Of a stretch of 64,000 bases of DNA, positions 1-12,230 are shown piece by piece. The position numbers and the translations under genes were made by a program. Origin of the DNA: Phocoena phocoena (taxonomy: Eukaryota; Chordata; Mammalia; Artiodactyla; Phocoenidae). How positions within the stretch are numbered: position 1 is the first letter of the stretch; each line of letters opens with the position of its first letter. The stretch lies in assembly GCF_963924675.1 (NCBI RefSeq), contig NC_089222.1, positions 114,095,316 to 114,159,315 on the forward strand. The letters run 5' to 3'. A model generated the notes under the pieces. It was not told where the DNA came from. It saw only the letters and a program-made list of their open reading frames with translations, and ran no database searches.

Positions 1-229
1 TTTAACAAAAAAGTGAGAACAAAGATGCAAATGACTTTCTTCACATTAAGCAGTAGAAACTTACCCATTTTTATCCCAAGTATTATTTCTCAAGGTAACA
101 TGCAATTCAGCCAAGCAATAATCACATTTGTAGAGCTAGTTTTGTAGGTGAATCCTTGTGCAGAATTCCACTGCAAATGTATCCATCCTGCTCTGCTGTA
201 CAAGTGCAGCCATTTTAAAAGTCATTCCA

Positions 230-441
230 GGGCTTCCCTGGTGGCGCAGTGGTTGGGAGTCCGCCTGCCGATGCAGGGGATGCGGGTTTGTGCCCTGGTC
301 CGGGAGGATCCCGCATGCCGCGGAGCAGCTGGGCCCTTGAGCCATGGCCGCTGAGCCTGCGCGTCCGGAGCCTGTGCTCCACAACGGGAGAGGCCACAAC
401 AGTGAGAGGCCCGCGTACCGCAAAAAAAATAAAAAATAAAT
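230..441 (+). mobile_element. CHR-type tRNA-derived SINE
   Basis: The head has a Pol III A box (TGGCGCAGTGG) and a B-box-like region near GGGTTTGTGCCC, then the CHR body and an A-rich tail. A 13-bp target-site duplication, 217-229 and 442-454, differs by one base. Open frames across it are translations of the SINE, not genes. Confidence 0.93.
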
Positions 442-454
442 AAAAGTCACTCCA

Positions 455-1496
455 TTAGAGGTAAAAAAAAGAAACCTTACCCTGAAAATATTACCTCACA
501 TTTAACTTTGGAATCTGTAACCCTCTGACAAGAGTTCTTTGTTTGCCTGGTTTGGCAGTCGGCGGGTTGCTGTATATATTTCTATACTTAACATTTGTTA
601 TCAACTTAGTTTGACAGCTTAAATCTAGCATAATGTTGTGGAAATGTAAACAAATGTTAAATGCACTTTTGCATTCCAATAGGTTTTTCCTCCCCAGATT
701 TTACCCTTAAAACCAGTTCTTCACAAGGAATGTAGAATCTAAGAGTTTTTTTAAAAATTATATGATGTCATTTTATATACCTAGTAGTCCCAATTTGACA
801 CACTATTTAGGTTACCCTAAGCTTAAACCAACTTAGATATGGGTTTTGACCTGAAGTGACCTCCTTGGTTTTGCAAAGGATTGTTTCAATAAACAGATGG
901 ATCCTTTTCCAAAGAGAATTTTTTAAATTAAAAATAGTTGTTAAGATCCACATATGACTGCTGTGCCTGAGAAGAGCAAATTCAAAAAGCATAAAGCTTC
1001 AAACCATCGGGGAAATGGAATTCTGTGTTAAATTGGTTTATTAATGTCCCTCATGTATTTTATGTGATTTATTTTTTGTACTGCATTAAGATGAATATGC
1101 ACAAACCTCCAATTATAAGTCTCCTGGAAACATTTGATGTGTTGCATCTAGTGTATCTTATTGACAGTCTTCTTGAGCATTAGGCAATTGTGTTTATTTT
1201 ATTTGTGGAAGGTGTTGCATTAGCATAAATTTTTGGAGCTCTTTGTATTATGGTCTCAGGAAAAGAGAGAAATTAAAAGATAGAAGGAATATAAGAATTA
1301 TATTTGGAAACTTTTATATTATGGAGCAAAAATTAAAGTTATGATAAAATACAACTTTATTGTCTGAATTTGGGTATTAAGAGGATGAGAGAAAACTCTA
1401 GATTTAACAATAAAATGGAGCTTCAGGAAACAATTATTGTGAATTCAGATTTCATTATAAAATTTATTTCAGTAGCACTCTCCTAGTGCATTTAAA
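455..1496. other. Unique non-coding DNA
   Basis: AT-rich sequence between two young CHR SINEs. I see no gene or recognisable repeat. Confidence 0.6.
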
Positions 1497-1507
1497 ATAT
1501 GGGTTGA

Positions 1508-1717
1508 GCTTCCCTGGTGGCGCAGTGGTTGAGAGTCCGCCTGCCGATGCAGGGGACATGGGTTCGTGCCCCGGTCCGGGAAGATCCCACATGCCGCGGA
1601 GCGGCTGGGCCCGTGAGCCATGGCCGCTGAGCCTGCGCGTCCAGAGCCTGTGCTCCGCAACGGGAGAGGCCACAGCAGTGAGAGGCCCGCGTACCGCAAA
1701 AAAAAAAATATATATAT
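1508..1717 (+). mobile_element. CHR-type SINE
   Basis: Complete head-to-tail copy close to the family sequence. Exact 11-bp duplication ATATGGGTTGA at 1497-1507 and 1718-1728. The tail is A-rich followed by a short (TA) run. Confidence 0.93.
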
Positions 1718-1728
1718 ATATGGGTTGA

Positions 1729-3159
1729 TTTGTTCATTTGGGGAAGCATCTATCATTTAAATCACATCACAGAGATAAGTTATTATCTTAATGTATATTT
1801 GCCTAAGGATTCAATGACAAACTTCTCACTTTTCACATATAGGAATTTTTGATCCAGTAACTCAAGGGTAAAAGAAAATATGTGCCTGGAACTCTGTACA
1901 GAATTACTTCTTAGGAATCTGATGTAATCCATTGTTAAATTCAGAACATCAGTGCCCTTGCCTTACTATTATAATTGACTTCTTCTTTTGGAAATTACAC
2001 GGTTAAATTATTATTTTCTTTTTGTGACGTCAGGAAGTATAAAGAGTGAGAGTTTTCATGGCATATACGATTTTAAAAGCAGACTCTGCTCTTAATTAAT
2101 TGTATGAAAAGTATTTATCTTTCTGCATCTCAGTTTCCTAAGTCTCAATTTTTCATCTTTAAAAAGATAAAGGTATGTTAGAATATTTTAAACATCAAAT
2201 TGATATGTGTGTATACAGTATTACCTGCTCAAAATATTGTTGAATAAATGGATGAACAAATGGATGTGTGTGTGTATGTGTGTGTGTGTGTGTGTGTGTG
2301 TTTACTTATTTCATTGGGACCTCTGTGTCTGTGTGTGTCTAGTTCCTGGATAATAGAAGTACTTAATAAGTGGTAGCTATCATACTTTTTTCATGATTCC
2401 GGGAAATAATATAAAGATGAGTCCAGAGTGTTTCAAGATCTCAGTGCTGTGAATGTTGTTTGCCTAGAGTGTTACAAACCAGAGCCAGAGAAAAGGGGAA
2501 ATGTCTGTGCTACAGTCCCATCTTGTCAGCATGGTTTATTCCGTCTGTCACAGATATGAATAAAGAACTGAAAGCAACAGTAAGCCTTGCTTCACTACCA
2601 CCACCACAGTGACCATGAATATGTGGCCAGAACTTGGGCCGTGATGGGACTTCGCATTCCTAATCTCAGTTAGAGGGTGGTGACAAGTGTGACATTTGCT
2701 GAGAGACCACCCAGAGTGATTGACAGCACTCTAACCTCCTGTTCACAGATAGTAAAATGTTAAAGGCTGCCTGTGTGGGATAACCATATGAAACCCTCCT
2801 TTTGGAAAAAGCAGATCTGTCCTTGCAGAAGTTAGCCAAGCTGTACTTTAACATAGGCATCTGGTAGAAGAAGTTCATAAAAGCTGTTAGAAAACAAAGC
2901 ATTCTGATTAGCATTCTCATGTAAATTGTTGTTTGTGCCTGTTTTTATTCTAGCTTAATTCCAGTTTTTACTTGTATCTTTCACTCATTGACTGTCATGG
3001 TATCAGAAATAGAAGAGAAAATCATTCAAAAATATATCCATCAACGTCCTATGGGACGTATGAAAAAAAAAGAATGTTTTTACAAACTAGGATTAATGCT
3101 TACTTCTAGAGGTTGCAATTTTAACTTTAAGATATAAGCCAATGGCTCACACATATTTA
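1729..3159. other. Non-coding DNA
   Basis: Contains the (TG)n at 2265 and a weak MIR-like stretch at about 2085-2260 (CATCTCAGTTTCC, TTGTTGAATAAATGG). Otherwise nothing recognised. Confidence 0.5.
2265..2300 (+). repeat. (TG)n microsatellite
   Basis: TG repeat with one TGTA interruption. Confidence 0.95.
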
Positions 3160-3660
3160 TGTCTTGAAGATTCAGTTGAGGAGGTGAAAGAGAAATCCCC
3201 AGGTCTTGGGGACACAAAGATGAATAAGACACTGTGTGGGTGATTCAAGACTTCACTTTGTAAATGAGAGAGACAGACACAAAAGTAACAACCAAAAAAC
3301 AGAGATAAAGAAATAGGGAAATGTGACTAGTGCTAGTTAGATGAATGTATAAAGAGATCTAGGGCTATAAAATCCTGACTTCCCCAAGCAGATCCATTCT
3401 TCCCAGAGGAGTGAGGATGGTGATGGGAGAAGTGGCATCTAAGCTGGTGTTCACTGCTCAACAGGAAATTGAGGGAAAAGCCATGACAAAAGACATGTCC
3501 CCAGTATAGGGTAAGGGTGGTGTCTGTGAAGATTTGGGGGCCTTATATTTCTGTCGAGGCACATGAGAAAGCCAAAAGAGGGAAAGCCTTAAGACATGAG
3601 CTTGTCTCCGAAGAGCCTTTTGGTCTAAAGTGTCTGGAATGTTTCTTGTAAGCAGTTAGA
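3160..3660 (-). mobile_element. Possible L2-like ancient LINE, reverse
   Basis: GGGGACACAAAGATGAATAAGAC followed by AGAGAGACAGACAC resembles the reversed 3' part of L2. Diverged. Confidence 0.4.
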
Positions 3661-4169
3661 GAGATATCAAAGTTTAAAGGGAAGTATCACATAATTGAAT
3701 GCTTTATGTTGAGAAAGAGACAACTGACTCATGTGATCAGTGATCTCAGAGGAGGTAGGAGTCATAGTTAACCACTGAAATGGCAAAACAAAAACTAAAA
3801 GCTAGTGTAATTTTAGGATGCCCCATGTCCACATCAGGGAATATAGAGCAACACTCTAATAACAACAGCCAATAAAGTAATAGTCAAAGAATCAATGTTT
3901 TCATATTGGAAAAATAAAATGAGAGTTGTGCTTTTGGTTTGGAGATAAAGAAATAATTAGACCTTTGGTATTACCCATTTCACAATATGTGATTTCATCC
4001 TTTCTAGTAAATTATTCTTTATAGTTTTTAAATTTATTAGCTCTTAAAGTTTATCTTGCATTTATTGAAATGGTATCAATAACTGAGAAGTCAAAGCTGA
4101 TTTAGCCTGCTGTAATATTAAGTTTGTGAAATAGTATGAATAACTGAAAAGTCTGTGATGATTTAACTT

Positions 4170-4374
4170 CTTTTTATTTTTGTCGCTACATGGGCCTCTC
4201 ACCGTTGTGACCTCTCTCGTAGCGGAGCACAGCCTCCGGACGCGCAGGCCCAGCGGCCATGGCTCACGGGCCCAGCCACTCCGCGGCATGTGGGATCTTC
4301 CCGGACCGGGGCACGAACCCATGTCCCCTGCAGCAGCAGGAGTACTCTCAACCACTGCGCCACCAGGGGAGCCC
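4170..4374 (-). mobile_element. CHR-type SINE, reverse
   Basis: Poly-T side on the left and SINE head on the right. Exact 11-bp duplication TGATTTAACTT at 4159-4169 and 4375-4385. The head carries a changed CAGCAGCAGG stretch where other copies read CATCGGCAGG. Confidence 0.92.
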
Positions 4375-4716
4375 TGATTTAACTTTTTTTAATATTAAAA
4401 ATTACAAAGCACATTTTGACCTATTAAGTCATTTGATCTGCACCCCATTGGCTGGACATACATCTCCCATTAATAATGATACCATGAAACACAAGACTTG
4501 CTGAAGATTACAGAGAAATCTTGAGGAGAACCCTGACCCCTTCTCATGTTTTGGTTGCCACCATTAGTACTTTCTGGAATTCTCAGAATGTCAGGAAGTC
4601 CTTTGCAAGCCTAGATCAGAAAGAAATTTTTATATTTCTGTGGTTGATTACAACTTGTTATTAGTATCGATCTACTTAAACTCTCCATAGGTCATAAAAT
4701 AAACCATGTAATAATA

Positions 4717-4915
4717 ATGATGGTTAATTATTGAGCATCTACTATATACCAGACATTTTCTATGTATCGGGTATCTCATTTCATCCTCACAATAATCCTG
4801 ACAGGAAGCTATTATTATCCTCATTCTACAGATGAGGAAACTGAGAGTGAAGTTAAGAAAACTGCTTGCAGTCACATAGTGTTTAAGTAGATGGCTAGAA
4901 TTTTAAACCCGTCTC
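4717..4915 (-). mobile_element. MIR SINE, reverse
   Basis: ATTGAGCATCTACTATATACC, TTTCATCCTCACAATAATCC and ACAGATGAGGAAACTGAG are the reverse complement of the MIR core. Confidence 0.8.
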
Positions 4916-5689
4916 CATCTCAACCCAAAACCACAGCTGTTTTCTTTTGCCCAGCTTCTCCTCCCTGGGATTTAGTACAATATTCCCTACTCTCCTGACC
5001 CACAGATGACACTGGTTGACAATTAAATTCTAAAATTAAAATTATGTAACACTTCAGCTCCAAGGCTGAATTTCACAGGAAAAATAAAGGGGCTTTTTTT
5101 TTAAGGGGAAGATACCTTTGCCAGAAAACAGTAGAGAATTGGATTCTAAAAAGAGAAATAAAAAGAAAGGAAGAAACAGGTAGAACAATTATCTCTATTT
5201 TCTGAAATAAGTATTAAAGCCAATTCCTTAAAAATTTTTTCCACCTTAATGTTATCAAAATATACAGAACATCGGGTCAAAACTCTTTTTGTACATCAGT
5301 TCTGGGGCATTGTCTAACCAAAGAGTCTTCAATCATCTTTCTTCCCCACTCTAGAACCTTCCCACACAACAAACTTGTTGCTTTTGTGACTGTCTTTCTA
5401 CATTCAATAGACATATCTGCTAACAGAGGGATGCTTTTCTTCTGCGTGGAGGGAAAGGAGCAACCTCTGTGTTGAGGCTGCTGTCTATATTCAGGGCTTA
5501 GAGAATACAGCCCGTTCTGCTCTTGGTCTGGGGATATGCTTGTGAGCCTTTCTACCTGGCCACAGGGAGTGCTACAGTCTGGATCTGAGAGTAGGAAATG
5601 TAGAATTTGACCCAGGATCACATGTGACATTGGGAAGGTCACTAGAATTTAATTTTTAATACCAGGCATGATGATACTCTTTTTCAGGG

Positions 5690-7218
5690 AGAGGCTTTTA
5701 TTTTTTAGTGAAGTACAGCTTATTTACAAGATTATTTTAGTTCCAGGTGTACAACATAGTGATTTAATATTTTTAGAGATTATTCTCTGTTTAAAGTTAT
5801 TACAAAATAATGGCTATATTTCTCTGTGCTGTAAAATATATCCTTGTTGCTTATTTATTTTATACATAGTAGTTTGTATCTCTTAATCCCATGTCCCTGT
5901 CTGCCCCTCCCCACATCCCTCTTCTTACTGGTAACCACTCAATATCCATGAGTCTATTTTTGTTTTGTTATATTCACTCATTTGGTTTATTTTTCAGATT
6001 CCACATATAAGTGATAACATAGAGTATTTGTCTTTCTCTGCCTGACTTATTTCACTAAGCATAATACCATCTAGGTCCATCCACATTGTTGCAAATGGTA
6101 GAATTTCATTCTTTTTTATGGCTGAGTAATATTCCATTCTATATATTATATATGTAGTTGGGTTTCTAAATCTTCTTGATCCATTTATCTGTTGATGGAC
6201 ACTTAGGTTTCTTCCATATCTTGGCTGTTATAAAGCTTCTATGAACATTGGGATGCATGTATCTTTTTGAAATAGTGTTTTCGTTTTCTTCAGATATATA
6301 CCCAGGAATGGAATTGCTGGATCACATGGTAGTTCTGTTTTTAGATTTTTAAGGAACCTCCATACTATTTTCCACAGTGACTTTACCAATTTACATTCCC
6401 ACCAGCAGTATACTAGGGTTCCCTTTTCTCCACATCCTTACCAACCATTTGTTATCTGTAGGCTTTTTGATGATAGCCATTCTGACAGGTGTGTGGTGGT
6501 ATCTCGTTGCGGTTTTGATTTGCATTTCTCTGATGATTAGCAAAGTTGAACGTATTCTCATGTGCCTGTTGGCCATATGCATTTCCTCTTTGGAAAAATG
6601 TCTATTCAGGCGGTCTGCCCATTTTTTAATTGGGCTGTTTGTGTTTTTTGATATTGAGTTGTATGAGTTGTTTGTATATTTTGGATATTAACCCCTTATC
6701 AGTCATATCATTTGCAAATATTTTCTCCTGTTTCATAGGTTTTCTTTTTATTTTGTCAATGGTTTCCTTTGTTGTGCAAAAGCTTTTAAGTTTAATCAGG
6801 TCCCATTTGTTTATTTTTGCTTTTGTTTCTTTTGTCTTAGGGGATCAATTCAAAAGAAAATATTACCACAGTTTATGTCAAAGAGTGTTCTGCCTGTGTT
6901 CTCTTATAGGAGCGTTATGATTTCAGTTCTTACATTTAGGTCTTTAATCAATTTTGAGTTTATTTTTATACATGATGTGAGAAAATTTTCTAATTTAATT
7001 CCTTTACATGAAGTCATCTAGATTTTCCAGCACCACTTATTGAAGAGGCTGTCTTTTTCCATTGTATATTCTTGCCTCCTTTGTCACAGATTAATTGACC
7101 ACAAGTATGTGGGTTTATTTCTGGGCTCTCTACCCTTTCTTTTCTCTACTCTGTTCCATTGATCTATGTGTCTTTTTTTGTGCCAGTACCATGCTGCTTT
7201 GATTACTGTATCTTTGTA
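5690..7218 (-). mobile_element. 5'-truncated LINE-1, reverse
   Basis: Read on the - strand it gives the C-terminal part of L1 ORF2, including the [10 protein letters not shown] and [12 protein letters not shown] stretches (6391-6582), then the 3'UTR ending near 5690. It carries many disruptions. A possible short duplication (AGAGG plus T) lies at both ends but is weak. It is older than the L1 at 43-50 kb. Confidence 0.85.
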
Positions 7219-7514
7219 GAGGTTTTTTTTTTTTAAAGTAAGCTTTTCTTCCAATTTTAATATTTTACAGATGACTTTTTACTGAATCTTAAAATCCACC
7301 TATGTATTCAGTTTTCAGTAGTGAAATGAGATCAAGGAAAGAAAATTACACGATCAGCAACTGTACAAGTAAAAGTTGGCCTCACCTTTTGAAAGGGAAA
7401 TATACTGAAAAGTTATCTAAGAAGCTTATTTCTGTAAAGCAAGGGTGTGTCTTCTTGTTGTCCACAGCTACTTTTCCTAATTTGTGCTGACTGTGGTACA
7501 TAAAGATGAGAGTA

Positions 7515-7657
7515 GGGAATTACCCGGTGGTCCAGTAGTTAGGACTCCATGCTTCCACAGCAGGGGGCCCAGGTTCAATTCCTGGTCAGGGAACTAAGAT
7601 CCTGCAGGACACGTGGTGCAGCCAAAAACAAAAACAAAAACAAAAAATAATAAAAAT
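7515..7657 (+). mobile_element. Older, shorter tRNA-derived SINE (CHR/cetartiodactyl type)
   Basis: The head (GGTGGTCCAGTAGTTAGGAC) and B box (GGTTCAATTCC) are tRNA-like, and the tail is (CAAAAA)n. It lacks the GC-rich body of the young CHR copies. Exact 10-bp duplication GATGAGAGTA at 7505-7514 and 7658-7667. Confidence 0.85.
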
Positions 7658-7667
7658 GATGAGAGTA

Positions 7668-10600
7668 CAAGGATCAGAGGGTTAACTCTCTGCAAGATTC
7701 AAAAGTTAGAGCAAATTATTGAAAGAAAAGGCTCACAATTGTGCAAGAGCTGGGCAGGGCACCACCATCACAAGGGTATACTGTGTAAGAGACAGCCATA
7801 CATGTGTTTAAAGGTTCCTTGAGTAATTTAGTAAATGTGAGTCTTACTGGAGTATATGCCAAATGTGTTCTTGTTTCAATTATGTTGCATAAATCACCAT
7901 ATGATAGAGATGAGTTCCTACTAAACTTAGTTTTAGACGTTTCATGCTTTAACTTAGAGTCCAATGTGTAATTTTCTTACCTTCTATTACTTTATTACAA
8001 GTTGCTGTAAAATTGTTGAAAACTATCATACAGTACTTTCCTAGTTCAAAGGAGTTTAAATCTCAGCTGATTTAGCTTTTTAAAAAAATCTTTCTTGGAT
8101 CATAATGAGGGGACAATAGAGAGATGATTGAACTTATAACCACTTCTATTTTCTCAAAAAACTGTATTTAAAAGAAGCATCACTCTTTATCTGATAAGAA
8201 ATAAAACAGTGAAGAGAGAGTTAAATATCACAAAGAGCACATTTCTTTTCTTTTTAAATTAATTTTTATTGGAGTATGGTTGCTTTCCAATGTTGTGTTA
8301 ACCTCCACTGCTCAACAAAATGAATCAGCCATACACATGCAGATATCCCCTCCCTTTTGGACTTCCCTCCCATTTAGGTTACCACAGCGCATTAGGTAGA
8401 GTTCCCTGTGCTATACAGTAACGAAGAACGCATTTCTAAAAATGTTTAGTTCCCATTCACAAATTCCTCAATTAAACTTAAATTCTAACATAAAATGTAA
8501 AAATATGTATTTCCAATTTACTTTGAATAATTTCACAAACTTTTACGATCCCCTTTACCAAAAACTCAAGAACATGTTTTACTCTAGACATTTCTTTTTC
8601 TTGGAGTTAAGTGCATACATACACATGTCCTCACACATTTATCCACAGGAAATCAAAGGAATATGAGATCTCTGTACATTGCTGCAATGATTTTTAATTT
8701 GTTCAAATGTTTTTCTGTGAAGCTTACAAAAAACATTTTTTTAAATTGTGAATGCCAGAATAAAGTGCCTCAACTTGCTACAGTGAGTTTTAGAGAGAAA
8801 AATTTGGTATCATTAATTTTAAAGTTTGTATTGAAAAGTTGCCTTTTGAAAGGCATTGCATTATGTCCAAAAAATTTTTAAATGAAAAAAAAAAGAGGGG
8901 AAAAAGAAGAGTCTATATCTAGCCCCATAGATTGTAAACAATTTGTTTGTTAAATATAAAATCCCTTTGTAATATATATAATTTCTGTGACAAATTTTAT
9001 CAAAATTTATTCTTTCTGGCACAAAAGAGGAATATTTTGTTTAATATTGATGTTGGGGATACATGTTTAAATCAACAATACCTACATATACTCAGTTATC
9101 CACCAACTCGTCATGTTTAATTATATGTCAGCTGCATTTATGAGGAAAAATGGTTCAGAGAAGACTCAATATGAAATGGAAGAGAAATTATTGAAATCTA
9201 AGTAATAGAGCTGAAGACATTATGCAATATTCATACAGAGAAACATTGTCACTGTATCATACAGAATGCCTAAAATATTTGAGACACAATAAAGATTAAT
9301 TAAAATTAATTCTGAAAGTATTAATAAATGTTGTTTCAAAAAATATTAAAGGAGAAAATAAGTGAAATAATTCATCCTACTTTCTGTCCTGATTGGAATC
9401 TTGATACATTCAATTTCTTAGCTTTGTTATGTATTTGATTTCACCCATCAGATTTAATTTTCATTCCCGTGAGAATTGAAAGAAACTTTATATACTCTTT
9501 AGAGCCATCTTGATATATTTCTTCAGGAACATTTCATCGATTTACAGACACAATTTGCTGCAAGAACTTGAGAACCTGCAACATTCCTCTTGATGTGTTG
9601 CTCTGGAATCTAAAAATTCAATCCCACAGGCCTTTTTAATCACTGAAAATTTTCACCCCTCTTGTGTTCAACTTTTCATATCCAACATACTGTAATGTGA
9701 GCCATACCCTAGATTCTGCCCTGGATAATTCAGTAATTCTTAACAGCTGACTTCAACTTAAAATACCAGATTTGAGGCACACAGAGGCCTTCATTCCTTT
9801 GGGCCATTATAAAATTCCCAGTCAATGTCATTCTTTTTCAGAATGAAAGAATAAAGGAAACTGATAATTTTGTTATATTTGCATTCTTTAATAACACAGT
9901 GACGTCATTATTTGATTAATATTTTAGTCATAAATGTTTTTAAGGTTTTTTTCCTTAATTTGTACAAGACCATCTACTGTAGGAGTTGAGAACTAAAGAA
10001 AATATACTTACTTTATTCGTATGCATAAAGATTCTTTTCAAAAGCAAAGTATTTCTTTGGATATGAGATTTAAAAGATGTTTATACATGAAAGGCAATAC
10101 ACATTCAGTCCTGCTTGACATGATGTTGAAATTAAAGCAAGTTTATGTTTAGCTCTTTCTGCCATAGAGAACCAGGAGGAGTGGGTATCGAGTAGAAAGG
10201 AAAAGATGAATAAATTCACATCCACAGTTTTTTCATTCAGGGTAACACCCAAATAAAAGCCAAAATATATTGCTTGTACAAATGATTATTTGTCTATGTG
10301 CTTATAATAAAAAATAAAAGAAAGAAAAGGGAGGAAAAAAAAGACTAACGTTTTTATTTTTCATAAACATTTAGAAGTTATCTCAGTAACGTGAAGAGTT
10401 CAACTTTGATAGTACCGTGTTCTAGTTCTCATATGAAATTTCCATTAATTTAGATTAATTTGGTAACCCAAGTCAAAATTAGTCACAATTTATAAATACT
10501 ATGCTCATATTACCAGCGAAAGAAGATATTGCCTCATCAATTTTAAAGAGGATGAGATATTTTGAAAAAAATCATTTATTAATTTATAAGTAAATAGGTA

Positions 10601-11099
10601 TCTTTCAAGTGCTTGAGATGTTTGAAAACTATGAGGTCCCTTGGTTAAATGCATCAATGGTCATGGCAGTTTTGTTTGTACTCTTCAAGTTGTTTAACAA
10701 AAGTTAAATTTCAGGTTACTATTTTTGGGAATTGATGAATTTTGAACTAATAGAATACTACAGTAATATTTTTCTTCTTATTCTTTAACAGACATCAGTA
10801 ATAAGTCAGTCAAGTTGGCTTTCAATTTTAACATTTCCATAGAAATTCACTAAGTAAGTTAGTTCTATAAGAGTAATGCACCTACGTGAGGTCATTTACC
10901 ACGAGAACCTGCTAAGTACTTTAAGAACAGCAAAGTAAAACAATATTTCTCACAAAAATCCACAAGACAGAGAAATAGAAGGAAAGAACACTATTATTGG
11001 AAACTATTATTTGTTGGAAACGATTATTTTATAATGCTTATTTCATAGTTTTTATTAAAACAAGTATAAACATATTGAAAAATTTTTTAACTTTTTAAA
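7668..11099. other. Repeat-poor AT-rich DNA
   Basis: Only the small L1 piece at 8247-8424 is recognised. Long stretches free of young insertions may be under constraint, which only an alignment can show. Confidence 0.5.
8247..8424 (-). mobile_element. L1 3'UTR fragment, reverse
   Basis: TTTTTATTGGAGTATGGTTGCTTT through CTGTGCTATACAGTA is the reverse complement of the cetartiodactyl L1 3'UTR. Flanking 13-mers at 8234-8246 and 8425-8437 agree at 11 positions, consistent with an old duplication. Confidence 0.82.
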
Positions 11100-12010
11100 A
11101 AAGTAATAAATATATACTCCTCACCCTAAAGTATCAACTATTGTTATTTTGGTGTATTTCATCACAGCTATAATCATACTGTAAATATTACATCTTTATA
11201 ATTTTTATAATCCTAAAAGTAATACGTTATAAAGTTTATATAGTATAAAAATATACACTTTAAAACTTATTTACTGTTTTTATTTCTTAGATCAACAGGG
11301 TGACATAAGTTACACAATTCTTTTTCACATATGCTAGGACTTTTTTTTTTTTTCAAAATGTGTTATAGAATACATACTATTGTTACATAACTAACTTTCT
11401 TCACCCAACAATATAGGAGACGTCTCTCTGTCAGTACCAATAAACCTGTCTTTTCGAATATAATTACATAATAAACGTTTGTTTGCCGGTTTTACCCTAA
11501 GCAACTCATAACTTTTTAAGTAACTCAAAACTATTGTTTTTAATGACTAATATTCTATTAGATGACATACATAGTTTACTTCTTTATCCATTATGTTTTA
11601 TTAAAAATGTAGCCCGGGCTTCCCTGGTGGCGCAGTGGTTGAGAGTCCGCCTGCCGATGCAGGGGAAACGGGTTTGTGCCCCGGTCCTGGAGGATCCCAC
11701 ATGCCGCAGAGCGGCTGGGCCCGTGAGCCATGGCCGCTGAGCCTGCGCGTCCGGAGCCTGTGCTCCAACGGGACAGGCCACAGCAGTGAGAGGCCCGCGT
11801 ACCGCCAAAAAAAAAAAAAAAAAAGTAGCCCTTTCCTAGTTTTCTTTTCTTATTCCTGCATTATTTTAATTAATGCTGTCATGGACATCTTTAACTGTAT
11901 ATTGAATATTTCTTTAGCTTCCCAGAGTGGGGATTATTGGATCAAAAGGCATGATCATTTTAAGACCCTGATACAAATGGATTCCCAGTTTGTTTCCCCT
12001 TTTAGAGGCT
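11100..12010 (-). mobile_element. Ancient HAL1/L1ME-like LINE fragment, reverse, split by a SINE
   Basis: Phrases such as AATATTCTATTAGATGAC, TTCTTTATCCATTATG and GGGGATTATTGGATCAAAAGGCATG resemble the reverse complement of ancient L1/HAL1 3' sequence. The young CHR SINE at 11616-11824 interrupts it. Boundaries are approximate. Confidence 0.5.
11616..11824 (+). mobile_element. CHR-type SINE inside a HAL1/L1ME-like fragment
   Basis: Near-complete copy with a short internal deletion (TGCTCCAACGGG instead of TGCTCCGCAACGGG). Short duplication GTAGCCC at 11609-11615 and 11825-11831, 10 of 11 bases if extended leftward. It splits an older LINE-like stretch. Confidence 0.92.
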
Positions 12011-12014
12011 GTGA

Positions 12015-12230
12015 GGTGTCATAAAAAGACCATGGGCTTGGACTTAGGCAGACCTACCTGGCTTTCGATCTACAGGCCATCCTCTGTGAATTTGGATGAG
12101 TCTTCTATCTCTCTGAATCTCATTTTCCTATATTCCTGAGTTTTGAAATGGAAACTGTAAAATATATATGTATATATATTATATATATATAGTGTTTTAT
12201 GAGGATTAAATATGAAAAACTGTAAAGTGC
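12015..12230 (+). mobile_element. MIR SINE with internal AT repeat
   Basis: GACCATGGGCTTGGACTTAGG, CTCTCTGAATCTCATTTTCC and GAGGATTAAATATGAAAAAC match MIR order; an AT repeat (12162-12191) sits inside. Confidence 0.65.
12162..12191 (+). repeat. (AT)n repeat
   Basis: Imperfect TATATA run inside a MIR. Confidence 0.85.

Larger units (their letters stand above)
3661..5689. other. Non-coding DNA around a SINE and a MIR
   Basis: Apart from the SINE (4170-4374) and MIR (4717-4915) I recognise nothing. The 121-codon reverse frame at 5277-5642 has no family resemblance and is probably chance. Confidence 0.5.

Noticed and set aside
230..300. Functional tRNA genes at the SINE heads
   Set aside because: The A and B box motifs are present, but the tRNA-like part runs into the SINE body, lacks a complete cloverleaf and occurs at every SINE copy.
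1469..1756. Repeated protein-like frames with HCCGLSHCGAQ and CIGRRTLNHCATREA
   Set aside because: The same peptide appears at every CHR SINE, in several frames on both strands. It is translated SINE, not a gene family.
5277..5642. 121-codon reverse frame as a gene
   Set aside because: No recognisable domain, no splice or promoter context, and length within chance expectation in a 64-kb window.
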